A model generated the notes under the pieces. That model did not search any database. It was given only the letters and a program-made list of their open reading frames with translations, and was not told the DNA's origin. A stretch of DNA of 64,000 nt from Acidaminobacter sp. JC074 (GTDB lineage Bacteria; Bacillota; Clostridia; Peptostreptococcales; Acidaminobacteraceae): positions 124,001 to 188,000 of the forward strand of contig NZ_VANV01000010.1 in NCBI RefSeq assembly GCF_022496765.1, given 5' to 3'. Both the position numbers and the translations under genes were made by a program. Of the stretch, positions 42,901-51,028 are shown piece by piece (the stretch's first letter is position 1; every line of letters starts with the position of its first letter).

Positions 42901-43317
42901 CCTTTTGGTAACACAGTAAGAGTATTAGAAATCACAGGTGCTGATATAATTGCTGCTATCGAAAATGGTATCACTGATTATCCAGAAGCTAAAGGTGCTT
43001 TCCCTCATATCGCTGGTATGACTGTAGAGTTTGATGCAACAAAAGATGCTGGTTCAAGAGTAACTAAGCTTATGGTTGGTGATGCATTAGTTGATGAAGC
43101 TAAGACATACACAATTGCTACAAATGACTTCTTGTCTTATGGTGGTGATGGTTATAAGATGTTTGTTGGTAAAACTGTAGTAGCTGAATTTGGCGCTATG
43201 GATGAAGTTCTTATCGACTATATGAATGAAAAAGGTTTCGAAAAGGCACCAGTAACTGATAGAATTAAAGATATCTCAAACGACGTATCTTTCTATATTA
43301 CTAGATTTGCTGCATAA
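39916..43317 (+). CDS. Secreted multifunctional nucleotide phosphoesterase with LysM, YfkN-like
   Basis: The 1133-aa protein starts behind GAGGAGGG and has a signal peptide ending at AAFAED. A LysM motif follows (TYVIEEGDVLWKIAQKYG ... GDTIKIP), anchoring it to peptidoglycan. Two metallophosphoesterase/5'-nucleotidase units are in tandem: the first (GTADMHGRI, DVGDTVQ, LGNHEFNF, GGHAHSK) resembles 2',3'-cyclic phosphodiesterase CpdB; the second (HTNDMHGFF, DGGDALQG, AGNHEFDY, DGHSHTE) and its substrate domain (TNGGGIRTSI, FLSYGGDGYKMF) resemble 5'-nucleotidase. B. subtilis YfkN has the same tandem plan. It releases nucleosides and phosphate from extracellular nucleotides. Codon use suggests strong expression. 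No sorting signal at the C-terminus. Confidence 0.92.
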   Translation: MMKYRKLSLFLVLVMLMSSLPLAAFAEDTYVIEEGDVLWKIAQKYGRTYEDLAVYNDIEDPNMIYAGDTIKIPEGEMKKITVLGTADMHGRIYAYEYAIDAVDKDAGLAKIQTLVKEVRANEENVILMDVGDTVQDNSAELFNDLPVHPMVQAMNEMDFDIWALGNHEFNFEKSFLERNIAAFEGEVLSANIYNEGTDTRFVDGYTIMDVDGVRVAIVGMIPPHVPIWEASAPSHFAGLEFTDITEETGKVIKELEGKYDVLVGAYHLGPDAYKGMPGIEDIAAAYPQFDVIFGGHAHSKYQNEVNGVKLIEPGKYGWALAKADLYIVKDEDGYDVAKVATENMETYTVTEDQGILDKFANVHTESMADANIVVGTVTEDYVANVDYITGEASVTTMPTTQIEDTALIDLINDVQLFYTGAQISSAAAFKTDMNLVAGDFKKKDVANIYKYPNTLTAVNITGANLLDYMEWSASYYNTYMHGDVTVSFNPSIRGYNYDMFAGMTYGIDISKPEGERIVNPKFDGEAIDPAATYTLAVNNYRFGTLMNNGWVTEADKIYDSYEEMQDAGRIRDLIIKYIDEEKGGVAEPSVDNNWSIVNADLNHPLKDEIMKMIVDGDILIPRSEDGRTPNVKAINVYELMQEGIIDEVDELTILHTNDMHGFFNYGKYDGMGAALLKTKIDMMMALSDNTLLLDGGDALQGHNLVTLSKGETGTKIMDLLGYDAMAAGNHEFDYGADRLLELEAMIDTPILAANVETSAGEVFLTPYIIKEMDGYTVGIFGLATPETVYKSHPNNTKGLTIVDPKEAAASAVAMLEDKVDIIIAVAHLGNEGEYTSESVIKAVDGIDVLVDGHSHTEYPEGIMVNDTLIVQAEDKTKNLGIAKLAIKDGVVVDKVAYMFTKKEAMMLTPDAEMEALLEDIEEINAPIEKEVVATAPYQLDGERADVRTGETNLGNMIAEALLDISGADVALTNGGGIRTSIDAGEVTKGEVLTVLPFGNTVRVLEITGADIIAAIENGITDYPEAKGAFPHIAGMTVEFDATKDAGSRVTKLMVGDALVDEAKTYTIATNDFLSYGGDGYKMFVGKTVVAEFGAMDEVLIDYMNEKGFEKAPVTDRIKDISNDVSFYITRFAA

Positions 43318-43326
43318 AAAGATATT

Positions 43327-43361
43327 AAGAATCTGTCTACTGGCAGATTCTTTTCTTTTTT
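43327..43361 (+). terminator. Intrinsic terminator after the nucleotidase gene
   Basis: AAGAATCTG / CAGATTCTT (9 bp) followed by TTCTTTTTTT. Confidence 0.92.
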
Positions 43362-43391
43362 TGCGGTACTATGGATGTAGGAGGATTTTAT

Positions 43392-43862
43392 ATGAAAAAA
43401 TTGGTCGTTTATTATTCTTATGAAGGTAACACAAAGTATTATGCGGATTTACTCGCCAATCACTTGCAAGCAGATGTTTTAGAGTTAAAACCTGTGAATG
43501 AAAAGTCATCAAAGGGCTTTACGAAATTTGTATGGGGTGGTTATCAAGCTGTGATGAAAAAGAAGCCTGAACTTGTTGCTTATAACTTTAGGCCTGCAGA
43601 TTATGAAATGCTTGTGTTTGCAACACCAGTCTGGGCGGGAACATTTGCACCACCTCTTAGGACTTTCTTTGAAAGAGAAGATATCAATGGTAAAAAGGTA
43701 GCCTTTTTATATACCCACCAAGGTGGTCCTGGCAAGGTAAAAGAGCAATTAGAAGAAGTACTGTCGGACAATCATCTTTTAGGTTCTATGGATATACTTA
43801 CTAATAAAGGTTCTCAAGAAGAAAATAGGAAACGCCTTTTAAGTTGGGCTCAAGCACTTTAG
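43392..43862 (+). CDS. Flavodoxin-family protein
   Basis: The protein has 156 aa from ATG 43392, behind GGAGGATTTTAT. The FMN phosphate-binding loop YYSYEGNTKYYAD (about residues 7-19) and the isoalloxazine-loop motif FATPVWAGTFAPPLRTF are clear. The second half contains YTHQGGPGKVKEQL. It belongs to the flavodoxin/NAD(P)H oxidoreductase-like group rather than classical electron-carrier flavodoxins. It stands alone between terminators. Confidence 0.9.
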   Translation: MKKLVVYYSYEGNTKYYADLLANHLQADVLELKPVNEKSSKGFTKFVWGGYQAVMKKKPELVAYNFRPADYEMLVFATPVWAGTFAPPLRTFFEREDINGKKVAFLYTHQGGPGKVKEQLEEVLSDNHLLGSMDILTNKGSQEENRKRLLSWAQAL

Positions 43863-43890
43863 GAAGAATGCGCGATGTATTCTTCTTTTT
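43863..43890 (+). terminator. Intrinsic terminator after the flavodoxin gene
   Basis: GAAGAAT / ATTCTTC (7 bp) followed by TTTTT. Confidence 0.82.
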
Positions 43891-43951
43891 GCATAACAAT
43901 TGTTGCATTATATTCTCTTTTGTTCTATGTTATTACTAGGAGGGGATGAGA

Positions 43952-44368
43952 ATGAGAGATTTTTATACGCCAAAAGAAGTGGCAAAGATCTTAAGTGTAC
44001 ACGAAAAAACTGTAAGAAGATATCTGAGAGACGGTGTTTTAAGAGGACAAAAGCTTGGCGGGTCTTGGAAAGTGTCAAAGGAAGTTCTGATGTCGTATAT
44101 GGGTCAAAGGCCTGAAGAGTTTGAAGACCCCTTCGACATGGAAAGTAAATCTACTATTAGAATGAGCTTAAATATTGAGATTGATGTGAAAAATGCGAAA
44201 GAAGGCCATAAGCTTGCTCAGAAGTTGATGGATATAATCAATAAGAATGATTATCCATCTTGTGACTTTAAGTACAAATGTAGTAAGAAGTTGGCAAAGT
44301 ACGATTTATCGGGTTCGTATGATTTTCTAAAGACCGCTTTGGATATCTTAAGTGCATATGAAAGTTAA
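43952..44368 (+). CDS. Small excisionase-type helix-turn-helix protein
   Basis: The protein has 138 aa from ATG 43952 (ribosome site AGGAGGGG; ATG 43946 is too close). The N-terminal ~50 residues are a MerR/excisionase-type HTH_17 (YTPKEVAKILSVHEKTVRRY; GQKLGGSWKVSKEVL). The C-terminal ~85 residues are of unknown fold and carry cysteines in YPSCDFKYKCSKK. No integrase or mobile-element gene is nearby, so it is more likely a chromosomal regulator than an excisionase. Confidence 0.8.
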   Translation: MRDFYTPKEVAKILSVHEKTVRRYLRDGVLRGQKLGGSWKVSKEVLMSYMGQRPEEFEDPFDMESKSTIRMSLNIEIDVKNAKEGHKLAQKLMDIINKNDYPSCDFKYKCSKKLAKYDLSGSYDFLKTALDILSAYES

Positions 44369-44391
44369 AAAGCCATCTTAGATGGCTTTTT
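44367..44391. terminator. Bidirectional terminator
   Basis: An 11-bp stem (AAAAAGCCATC / GATGGCTTTTT, TTA loop) between convergent genes. Confidence 0.92.
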
Positions 44392-44408
44392 CAGTCTAAT
44401 CTTTAACA

Positions 44409-44744
44409 CTATTCTTCTAAGAACCAAATCCTTTTAATAAGCCCATTTTCGAATGCCATCATGTTGAATTCGTCGTGTTCTGAACCGTCAGGTTCTTTCA
44501 TATGTTCTGTAAAGACAACCTTATCTTCTAATGTCATCATGCCTACGATTGTGCTTTTAGAACAACCATTTCTAAAAGCATCGTCGTAAAACTTGATAAC
44601 GTCTTTCTTGCCTTGAACCAAGATAGAATTGCTATCAAGATTTCTTATGATGATATCAGGATGTATCACTTCCCCAAGTCCTTTAATGTCTCTACTGTTG
44701 AACATGGTCATAATACTGTCCATATACTCTTTAGTGATTTTCAT
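44409..44744 (-). CDS. SnoaL/NTF2-like small protein
   Basis: This 111-aa protein has the pattern of the nuclear-transport-factor-2/SnoaL fold: an initial helix (MDSIMTMFNSRDIKGLGEVIHPD, span), KKDVIKFYDDAF in the middle, and beta strands ending FENGLIKRIWFLEE. Members are ketosteroid-isomerase-like enzymes or ligand-binding proteins. ATG 44744 follows AAGAGGTTGTT. It is a single-gene unit; substrate not predictable. Confidence 0.75.
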   Translation of the reverse strand: MKITKEYMDSIMTMFNSRDIKGLGEVIHPDIIIRNLDSNSILVQGKKDVIKFYDDAFRNGCSKSTIVGMMTLEDKVVFTEHMKEPDGSEHDEFNMMAFENGLIKRIWFLEE

Positions 44745-44894
44745 AACAACCTCTTTTCAACGATTAGACTGGTATTAATAAGCTACCCATGTCACATTCT
44801 AATAATCAAGTAGATACAACTTCATTCTTAATGACCTTCTTGTTAGCATATGATTAAATATGGGATTATAGATACATATTGAAAGGCGGTATTA

Positions 44895-45833
44895 ATGTTG
44901 GATACATATGTTAAAACACTTGCAACAGAAAATGACTTTAGAGGTTTGGGACTTTTTTATAAAGAAATAGGTGACTACTTAATAATACTTAAAAGTGATT
45001 TAGATGAAGTTTTGGTAGAAATACGAACTGGCCTAAGAGATGAAATTATGCCTGCTGGTGTAGGTGAGAAGCTTTCGCTTATAGCTGAAGACGAAACAAT
45101 CAATGACTGTCTTATTAAAAAGGCATCTATAATGCTTACTTTTGGTCTAGATGGCTTATCATCAGAGGAAGTAGGAAATTATATCAGTGATATTGTAGAT
45201 GTATTAAATGAACATCTGATACCTGCATATTATGAATGCGAACTCTGTAAAGAAACCAATTTAGATAGTGAAACAAACATCATAAAAATCAACAACCGAA
45301 TACTGAGGGCTCATAATACATGTTATGAATATCTTTTGAACAAGGTGAATGAAAAAGAAGAAATGCCAGAAGGCAATTATGTGTCAGGTATTTTTGGTGG
45401 GCTTATTTTTGGAGCTTTAGGTACTATACCGTGGATTCTTGCTGGCTTATTTGGTTGGATCATCAGTCTGCTTGGTATGGTAATTGGTTTAAGTGCTAAT
45501 TATGGTTACAATCGTTTTGGTGGTAAACAAGGTAAATCAAAGGCTTCTATCTTAATAAGTATAACGGTTGTTATGGTAATATTGGCTAGTTTTACGACTT
45601 CTACATTTAGAATTGCTGAAGATTTAAGTTCACAAGGAACGGGGAATATTGGTCTATTAGATAGTATAAGAGTGACAATTTATGTACTGTTAAATAATTC
45701 TTCATTTGGTACTGCTTTTATGAGTAATACTGGTTTAGGTGTGGTGTTTGCTCTTATGGGTTCATGGAGAGTTATTAAGGAAAATAGTGGACAAGCTGCT
45801 ATAAGAAATGTACAAGCAGAAATACTTGAGTAA
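44895..45833 (+). CDS. Unrecognised membrane protein with N-terminal cytoplasmic domain
   Basis: The 312-aa protein has about 165 soluble residues, including a C-x2-C pair (YYECELCKE), followed by three or four hydrophobic helices (FGGLIFGALGTIPWILAGLF; ILISITVVMVILASF; TGLGVVFALMGSW). I do not recognise the family. ATG 44895 follows GAAAGGCGG. It is nine bases upstream of a small zinc-ribbon protein gene, probably co-transcribed, and the shared presence of CxxC motifs hints at a common metal or redox role. No close functional analogue can be offered. Confidence 0.6.
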   Translation: MLDTYVKTLATENDFRGLGLFYKEIGDYLIILKSDLDEVLVEIRTGLRDEIMPAGVGEKLSLIAEDETINDCLIKKASIMLTFGLDGLSSEEVGNYISDIVDVLNEHLIPAYYECELCKETNLDSETNIIKINNRILRAHNTCYEYLLNKVNEKEEMPEGNYVSGIFGGLIFGALGTIPWILAGLFGWIISLLGMVIGLSANYGYNRFGGKQGKSKASILISITVVMVILASFTTSTFRIAEDLSSQGTGNIGLLDSIRVTIYVLLNNSSFGTAFMSNTGLGVVFALMGSWRVIKENSGQAAIRNVQAEILE

Positions 45834-45842
45834 GGAGAGGGT

Positions 45843-46157
45843 ATGTTTTTCATCTTTGGTTTTGGTAAACAAACTGTAAAGGAACTTGGCACCAGTGAAA
45901 AGATTAGGTGTCAAAACTGCGGTAATGTAAGACCGTGGGAATATAAGAAGATAAGATCTTGGTTTTCTCTTTTCTTCATACCAGTCATTCCTTATAAGAC
46001 TGTATACATCAAGTCATGCCCTGTATGCAAGACTGGCCTAAAGGTTGACAAAGAAGAAGCGGTCAACCATATGCAAGGACCGGATATACATGATGGTCTC
46101 ACAGATGTTCAAAGAAACTACCGTGAACAAATGGATACTTATAATAGGAAAGATTAA
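45843..46157 (+). CDS. Small zinc-ribbon protein
   Basis: The 104-aa protein has two CxxC pairs, RCQNCGN (about residues 23-26) and SCPVCKTG (about 58-61), separated by a hydrophobic stretch SWFSLFFIPVIPY. This is a zinc-ribbon arrangement widespread in Firmicutes proteins of unknown role. ATG 45843 follows GGAGAGGG nine bases after the membrane protein stop, so the two genes form an operon ending at a good terminator. Confidence 0.75.
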   Translation: MFFIFGFGKQTVKELGTSEKIRCQNCGNVRPWEYKKIRSWFSLFFIPVIPYKTVYIKSCPVCKTGLKVDKEEAVNHMQGPDIHDGLTDVQRNYREQMDTYNRKD

Positions 46158-46159
46158 TT

Positions 46160-46185
46160 GTCTAGGTTAGCCCTAGACTTTTTTT
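46160..46185 (+). terminator. Intrinsic terminator after the zinc-ribbon gene
   Basis: GTCTAGG / CCTAGAC (7 bp, TTAGC loop) followed by seven T. Confidence 0.9.
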
Positions 46186-46212
46186 GTATCTTTTCCTTAC
46201 ATGTAAAGAAAA

Positions 46213-46289
46213 TGTACACATAACTCAAAGTGTGTTAAATAGCGAGTTTGATAAATTTTTAACGAAAGTGTATATATTATGTACACTTT
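46213..46289. promoter_or_regulatory. Inverted repeats upstream of the sigma-54 promoter, candidate activator sites
   Basis: AAAGTGTA (46265-46272) and TACACTTT (46282-46289) form an 8-9-8 inverted repeat about 105 bases upstream of the -24 element. A related set, TGTACAC (46213-46219) and GTGTG (46230-46234), lies just before it. This is the usual distance for enhancer sites of a sigma-54 activator. The 46265 repeat is followed by T residues and might also act as a second terminator. Confidence 0.5.
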
Positions 46290-46393
46290 TTTTATTGTTT
46301 TTGGTCAAATTATTTGAAGGTTTTGCTGAATACAAGATTCTGGATGCTTTGAAAACAGCAAGTCTGAGAAAAAATTGATAATAGATTAACAAT

Positions 46394-46409
46394 TGGCACG
46401 GGTATTGCT
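46394..46409 (+). promoter_or_regulatory. Sigma-54 (-24/-12) promoter of the butyrate operon
   Basis: TGGCAC-GGGTA-TTGCT matches the RpoN consensus exactly, with ten bases between the GG and GC dinucleotides. It lies 26 bases before the crt start codon. The gene for a sigma-54 activator (GAFTGA motif) follows the operon. Confidence 0.92.
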
Positions 46410-46435
46410 ATATAGATGTGCAAGGAGTTGATACG

Positions 46436-47212
46436 ATGAAATTTAATAATTTACAAGTAGAAATCAATGAAAGAATTGCTGTGGTTACACTGAACCATGC
46501 ACCAGTCAATGCACTAAACAGTGAAGTGCTAAAAGAACTAGAAGTTGTTATGAATGAATTAGATAAAAATGAGGATGTTGATGTTCTTATTTTAACAGGT
46601 GCCGGTAAGGCTTTTGTTGCAGGAGCAGACATCTCAGAAATGGTTATCATGTCGGCTCAGGAAGGTAAGGATTTTGGTGCATATGGCTCTAAAGTATTTA
46701 GACAAATAGAAACAATGTCTAAACCAGTGATTGCCGCTGTTAATGGTTTTGCACTAGGTGGTGGCTGTGAGTTGGCTTTAGCCTGCGATATCAGACTTGC
46801 ATCAGAAAAGGCAAAGTTTGGTCAACCAGAAGTAGCACTAGGTATTACACCTGGTTTTGCAGGCACACAAAGACTGCCTAGAATAGTCGGAAGAGGACGA
46901 GCAAAAGAGATGATTTTAACAGGGGACATGATTGATGCTGTAGAAGCTGATAGAATTGGACTTGTTAACAAAGTGGTAGAAGCCGAACTTCTTATGGAAG
47001 CAGCAGAAGAGTTTGCAAAACGAATAATAAAGAATGGTCAAGTCGCTGTAAGATTTGCAAAAGCAGCCATGAATGAAGGTGTAGATTTAGACTTTGAATC
47101 TGCAAACAACATAGAAAAATTATACTTTGGTATGTGTTTTTCAACTCAAGATCAAAAAGAAGGTATGAAGGCATTTTTAGATAGAAGAAAAGCGGACTTT
47201 AAAAATAAGTAG
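46436..47212 (+). CDS. crt: 3-hydroxybutyryl-CoA dehydratase (crotonase)
   Basis: The protein has 258 aa from ATG 46436 (ribosome site AAGGAG). Crotonase features are the oxyanion-hole segments [11 protein letters not shown] (about residues 62-72) and [17 protein letters not shown] (about 103-119) with the catalytic Glu, and the second Glu in [14 protein letters not shown]. It dehydrates 3-hydroxybutyryl-CoA to crotonyl-CoA. It is the first gene of crt-hbd-bcd-etfB-etfA-kal. No thiolase gene is in the cluster. Confidence 0.94.
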   Translation: MKFNNLQVEINERIAVVTLNHAPVNALNSEVLKELEVVMNELDKNEDVDVLILTGAGKAFVAGADISEMVIMSAQEGKDFGAYGSKVFRQIETMSKPVIAAVNGFALGGGCELALACDIRLASEKAKFGQPEVALGITPGFAGTQRLPRIVGRGRAKEMILTGDMIDAVEADRIGLVNKVVEAELLMEAAEEFAKRIIKNGQVAVRFAKAAMNEGVDLDFESANNIEKLYFGMCFSTQDQKEGMKAFLDRRKADFKNK

Positions 47213-47220
47213 GAGGAAGT

Positions 47221-48060
47221 ATGAAAATAGGTGTTTTAGGAGCAGGTACAATGGGTGCTGGTATTGCACAAACATTTGCTCAATCAGGTTATGAAGTTGT
47301 AATTCGTGATTTAGAAGAGTCTTATTTAGAGAAAGGTCAACTAAGCATCGATAAGAGCTTAAGCAGACTTGTTAAAAAAGAAAAGATGACTGAAGATAAG
47401 AAAAATGAAATACTTTCAAGAATTTCATTATCTACAGACATCAACAGCTTAAAAGATGCAGATCTTGTGGTTGAAGCAGCCATTGAAAATATGGAAATTA
47501 AGAAAAAAATATTTGCTGAACTTGATGAAGTAACAAAGCCAGAGGCGATACTTGCAACCAACACATCATCACTTTCTATTACTGAAATTGCATCAGCAAC
47601 TAAGAGACCAAATCAGATTATTGGTATGCATTTCTTTAATCCAGTACCAATGATGAAGCTTGTAGAAGTTATCAATGGTATTGCCACTAGTGATGAGACC
47701 AAATCAACAATTTTAGAATTAAGTGAAAAAGTAGGTAAAACACCAGTTGTTGTAGAAGAAGCACCAGGTTTTGTTGTAAATAGAATCTTAATTCCTATGA
47801 TCAATGAGGCTGTTGGTATTTTAGCAGAAGGTGTTGCCAGTGCAGAAGACATTGACAATGCTATGAAATTAGGTGCAAACCATCCACTTGGCCCACTAGC
47901 TTTAGCTGATCTAATTGGTAATGATGTTAACTTGGCAATAATGGAGACGCTTTATAGTGAGACAGGTGATAACAAATATAGACCACATCCGCTTTTAAAG
48001 AAGATGGTAAGAGGTAATCTACTTGGTAGAAAAACAAAACAAGGCTTTTTTGCATATTAG
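47221..48060 (+). CDS. hbd: 3-hydroxybutyryl-CoA dehydrogenase
   Basis: The 279-aa protein has the NAD-binding motif [18 protein letters not shown] (residues 3-20) and the catalytic His in [16 protein letters not shown] (about residue 137), with [11 protein letters not shown] before it. It reduces acetoacetyl-CoA to 3-hydroxybutyryl-CoA. It is eight bases after crt behind AGGAGGAAGT. The short single-domain form of about 280 aa is typical of clostridial Hbd. Confidence 0.95.
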   Translation: MKIGVLGAGTMGAGIAQTFAQSGYEVVIRDLEESYLEKGQLSIDKSLSRLVKKEKMTEDKKNEILSRISLSTDINSLKDADLVVEAAIENMEIKKKIFAELDEVTKPEAILATNTSSLSITEIASATKRPNQIIGMHFFNPVPMMKLVEVINGIATSDETKSTILELSEKVGKTPVVVEEAPGFVVNRILIPMINEAVGILAEGVASAEDIDNAMKLGANHPLGPLALADLIGNDVNLAIMETLYSETGDNKYRPHPLLKKMVRGNLLGRKTKQGFFAY

Positions 48061-48075
48061 AAAGAGAGGATAATA

Positions 48076-49215
48076 ATGGAGTTTACTTTAAAGAAGGAAC
48101 ATGCACTTTTAAAGGACCTTTATCAATCATTTGCTGAAAATGAAGTTAAACCTTTAGCAGCAGAGGTAGATGAGGAAGAGCGCTTTCCAATTGAAACAGT
48201 TAAAAAGATGGCTGAAATCGGTATGATGGGTATTCCTGTACCAAAAGAATATGGTGGCGCAGGGGCTGATAACTTAGCTTATGCTATGGCAGTTGAAGAG
48301 CTTGCAAAACATTGTGGTACAACAGCAGTAATCGTATCAGCTCATACGTCACTATGTGTGGCGCCAATTTTAGAAAATGGTACACCAGGACAAAAGGAAA
48401 AGTACTTACCAGGTCTTGCAAGCGGTGAAAAAATCGGCGCATTTGGATTGACTGAGCCTAATGCTGGTACAGATGCTGCAGGTCAGCAAACAATTGCTGT
48501 ATTAGACGGTGACAACTACATTCTTAACGGTTCTAAGATCTTCATTACCAATGCAGGTTATGCAGATGTATACATCATCTTTGCCATGACTGACCGTTCA
48601 AAGGGCTTAAAAGGTATTTCAGCATTTATCGTTGAAAAAGGCTTTGAAGGATTTTCTATCGGTAAAAAAGAGAAGAAAATGGGTATCAGAGGTTCTGCTA
48701 CTTGTGAGTTAATCTTCGAAAACTGTATTGTACCAAAAGAAAACATGTTAGGTAAAGAAGGTAGAGGTTTCAGCATCGCTATGAAGACTCTAGATGGTGG
48801 TAGAATCGGTATCGCTGCCCAAGCCTTAGGTTTAGCTCAAGGTGCTTTAGATGAAACAGTTAGATACACAAAAGAGAGAAAGCAATTTGGCAGAGCGATT
48901 GCTAAATTCCAAAACACTCAATTTGAACTGGCTGGTATGGATACAAAAGTAGAAGCTGCTAGAATGTTAGTTTATAAGGCTGCTTACTATAAAGATCAAA
49001 AGAAAAAATATACAAAAGAAGCTGCTATGGCTAAGTTATTTGCTGCAGATACAGCTATGGAAGTAACGACTAAAGCTGTTCAGTTACATGGTGGATATGG
49101 TTATACAAGAGAATATCCAGTTGAAAGAATGATGCGTGATGCTAAGATTACGGAAATCTATGAAGGTACTTCAGAAGTACAAAAGATGGTTATTGCAGCG
49201 AGTTTACTAAAGTAG
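48076..49215 (+). CDS. bcd: Butyryl-CoA dehydrogenase
   Basis: The 379-aa acyl-CoA dehydrogenase has the FAD motifs FGLTEPNAGTDAAGQQT and FITNAGYADVYIIFA, and RKQFGRAIAKFQ. The catalytic Glu lies in AKITEIYEGTSEVQ near the C-terminus. With EtfBA it reduces crotonyl-CoA to butyryl-CoA; the clostridial complex couples this to ferredoxin reduction by NADH (electron bifurcation). Ribosome site AGAGAGGAT. The directly following etfB and etfA support this assignment over other short-chain dehydrogenases. Confidence 0.94.
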   Translation: MEFTLKKEHALLKDLYQSFAENEVKPLAAEVDEEERFPIETVKKMAEIGMMGIPVPKEYGGAGADNLAYAMAVEELAKHCGTTAVIVSAHTSLCVAPILENGTPGQKEKYLPGLASGEKIGAFGLTEPNAGTDAAGQQTIAVLDGDNYILNGSKIFITNAGYADVYIIFAMTDRSKGLKGISAFIVEKGFEGFSIGKKEKKMGIRGSATCELIFENCIVPKENMLGKEGRGFSIAMKTLDGGRIGIAAQALGLAQGALDETVRYTKERKQFGRAIAKFQNTQFELAGMDTKVEAARMLVYKAAYYKDQKKKYTKEAAMAKLFAADTAMEVTTKAVQLHGGYGYTREYPVERMMRDAKITEIYEGTSEVQKMVIAASLLK

Positions 49216-49226
49216 GAGGCATATAG

Positions 49227-50009
49227 ATGAATATTATTGTTTGTATCAAACAGGTACCAGATACAACAGAGGTAAGATTAAATCCTGAGACTGGTACGCT
49301 TATAAGAGATGGTGTACCTAGTATTATCAATCCAGATGATAAAGCTGGTTTAGAAGCGGCACTTGCTATTAAAGACAAGCATGATGCACATATTACAGTT
49401 ATTACAATGGGCCCACCACAAGCGGATGTGGCTTTAAGAGAAGCCCTTGCAATGGGTGCTGACAAGGCAATTTTATTAACAGATAGAGCCTTTGCAGGTG
49501 CAGATACACTTGCAACATCTACAACAATTGCTGCTGCAATTAGAAAAATGGACTATGACCTAGTAATTGCTGGTAGACAAGCCATTGATGGAGATACAGC
49601 TCAGGTTGGTCCTCAAATTGCAGATCACTTAGATCTACCACAGGTATCATATGTTGCTGGTCTTGAGAAAAAAGACAACTCAGTTATTTTAAAGAGACAA
49701 TTTGAAGATTCATACCATATGATTCAAGTGGAAATGCCTTGTTTAATTACAACACTTTCAGAAATGAACAAGCCTAGATACATGCGTGTAGGTGGCATTA
49801 TGGATGCTTACAACGAAAAAGAAGTTGAGATGTGGACTTTAGAAGACATCGAAGTAGATATCACTAAGATTGGTCTAAAGGGATCACCAACGAAAGTTAA
49901 AAAGTCATTTACTAAGGGTGCTAAATCAGCTGGTGAGAAACATGATGTATCACCTCAAGAAGCTGGTAAGCTAATCGCACTTAAGTTGAAAGAAAAATAT
50001 GTAATCTAG
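49227..50009 (+). CDS. etfB: Electron transfer flavoprotein, beta subunit
   Basis: The 260-aa protein starts MNIIVCIKQVPDTTEVRLNP, the standard EtfB N-terminus, and contains LAIKDKHDAHITVITMGPPQ (span) and VIAGRQAIDGDTAQVGPQIA. It pairs with EtfA to feed Bcd and in bifurcating complexes binds the NADH-side FAD. It is 11 bases after bcd behind AGGAGGCATAT. Confidence 0.96.
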   Translation: MNIIVCIKQVPDTTEVRLNPETGTLIRDGVPSIINPDDKAGLEAALAIKDKHDAHITVITMGPPQADVALREALAMGADKAILLTDRAFAGADTLATSTTIAAAIRKMDYDLVIAGRQAIDGDTAQVGPQIADHLDLPQVSYVAGLEKKDNSVILKRQFEDSYHMIQVEMPCLITTLSEMNKPRYMRVGGIMDAYNEKEVEMWTLEDIEVDITKIGLKGSPTKVKKSFTKGAKSAGEKHDVSPQEAGKLIALKLKEKYVI

Positions 50010-50015
50010 GGGGAT

Positions 50016-51020
50016 ATGATGAATTTAAAAGATTATTCAGGTGTTACGGTATTTTGTGAACAACGTGAAAGTGAGATTTCAAAAGTATCGTTTGAATTGA
50101 TAGGTAAAGGTAGAGACATAGCAGATGAAATTGGCGTAAAAGTAACTGCTGTTGTGTTAGGACATGGCATTGATGCAAAGTGTGACAAGTTGATCCACTT
50201 TGGTGCTGATGAGGTTATCTATGTCGATGATAAAGCTTTAGAGCTTTATACAACAGAAGCATATACTCAGGCTCTAACGGCTGTTTTAGAAGAAACTAAG
50301 CCAGAAATCGTATTAATTGGTGCAACATCAATTGGTAGAGACTTAGGTCCTAGAGTATCTTCTAGATTAAATACGGGTTTAACAGCTGACTGTACAAGAT
50401 TAGAAGTCGGCGAAGAAAAAGAACTTCTTATGACAAGACCAGCTTTTGGCGGTAACATCATGGCAACAATCATTTGTCCAGACCATAGACCTCAAATGTC
50501 TACTGTTCGTCCTGGCGTTATGACCATGTTAGAAGAAGATACTTCAAGAATTGGCTCAATCAGAAGAGTTGATGTTACATTTACAGATGCCATCTCAAGA
50601 GTAAAGATTCTTGAAGTCGTTAAAGAAGAAAAAGAAGAAGTAAATATAGCAGATGCAACTATCTTAGTATCTGGTGGTCGTGGTGTTGGATCGAAGACTA
50701 ATTTTGATACGTTACATGATGTAGCAGATATGTTGGGTGGTACAATTTCTGCATCTAGAGCAGTTATTGACTCGGGTTGGTTTGATCATTCAAGACAGGT
50801 TGGACAAACAGGTACAACTGTAAGACCTGATGTATATATGGCTTGTGGTATATCAGGCGCTATTCAGCATGTTGCGGGTATGGAAGAATCTGATTATATC
50901 ATTGCAATTAATAAGGATGCAGAAGCACCTATATTTGATATAGCAGACTTTGGTATTGTTGGTGACGTAAACAAGGTTTTACCACATTTGATTGAAGAAT
51001 TAAAGACACTAATTAAGTAG
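50016..51020 (+). CDS. etfA: Electron transfer flavoprotein, alpha subunit
   Basis: The 334-aa protein has the C-terminal FAD-binding domain VSGGRGVGSKTNFD, SRAVIDSGW, RQVGQTGTTVRPDVYMACGISGAIQH (span), and AINKDAEAPIFDIADFGIVGD (span). No N-terminal ferredoxin domain is present, unlike some EtfA. Two adjacent ATG codons (50016 and 50019) are possible starts. Together with EtfB it forms the electron-donating partner of Bcd. Confidence 0.96.
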   Translation: MMNLKDYSGVTVFCEQRESEISKVSFELIGKGRDIADEIGVKVTAVVLGHGIDAKCDKLIHFGADEVIYVDDKALELYTTEAYTQALTAVLEETKPEIVLIGATSIGRDLGPRVSSRLNTGLTADCTRLEVGEEKELLMTRPAFGGNIMATIICPDHRPQMSTVRPGVMTMLEEDTSRIGSIRRVDVTFTDAISRVKILEVVKEEKEEVNIADATILVSGGRGVGSKTNFDTLHDVADMLGGTISASRAVIDSGWFDHSRQVGQTGTTVRPDVYMACGISGAIQHVAGMEESDYIIAINKDAEAPIFDIADFGIVGDVNKVLPHLIEELKTLIK

Positions 51021-51028
51021 GAGGCAAA

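Noticed and set aside
43952-44368. Excisionase of an integrated element
   Set aside because: The HTH type is also common in chromosomal regulators, and no integrase, attachment repeat or phage gene is nearby.
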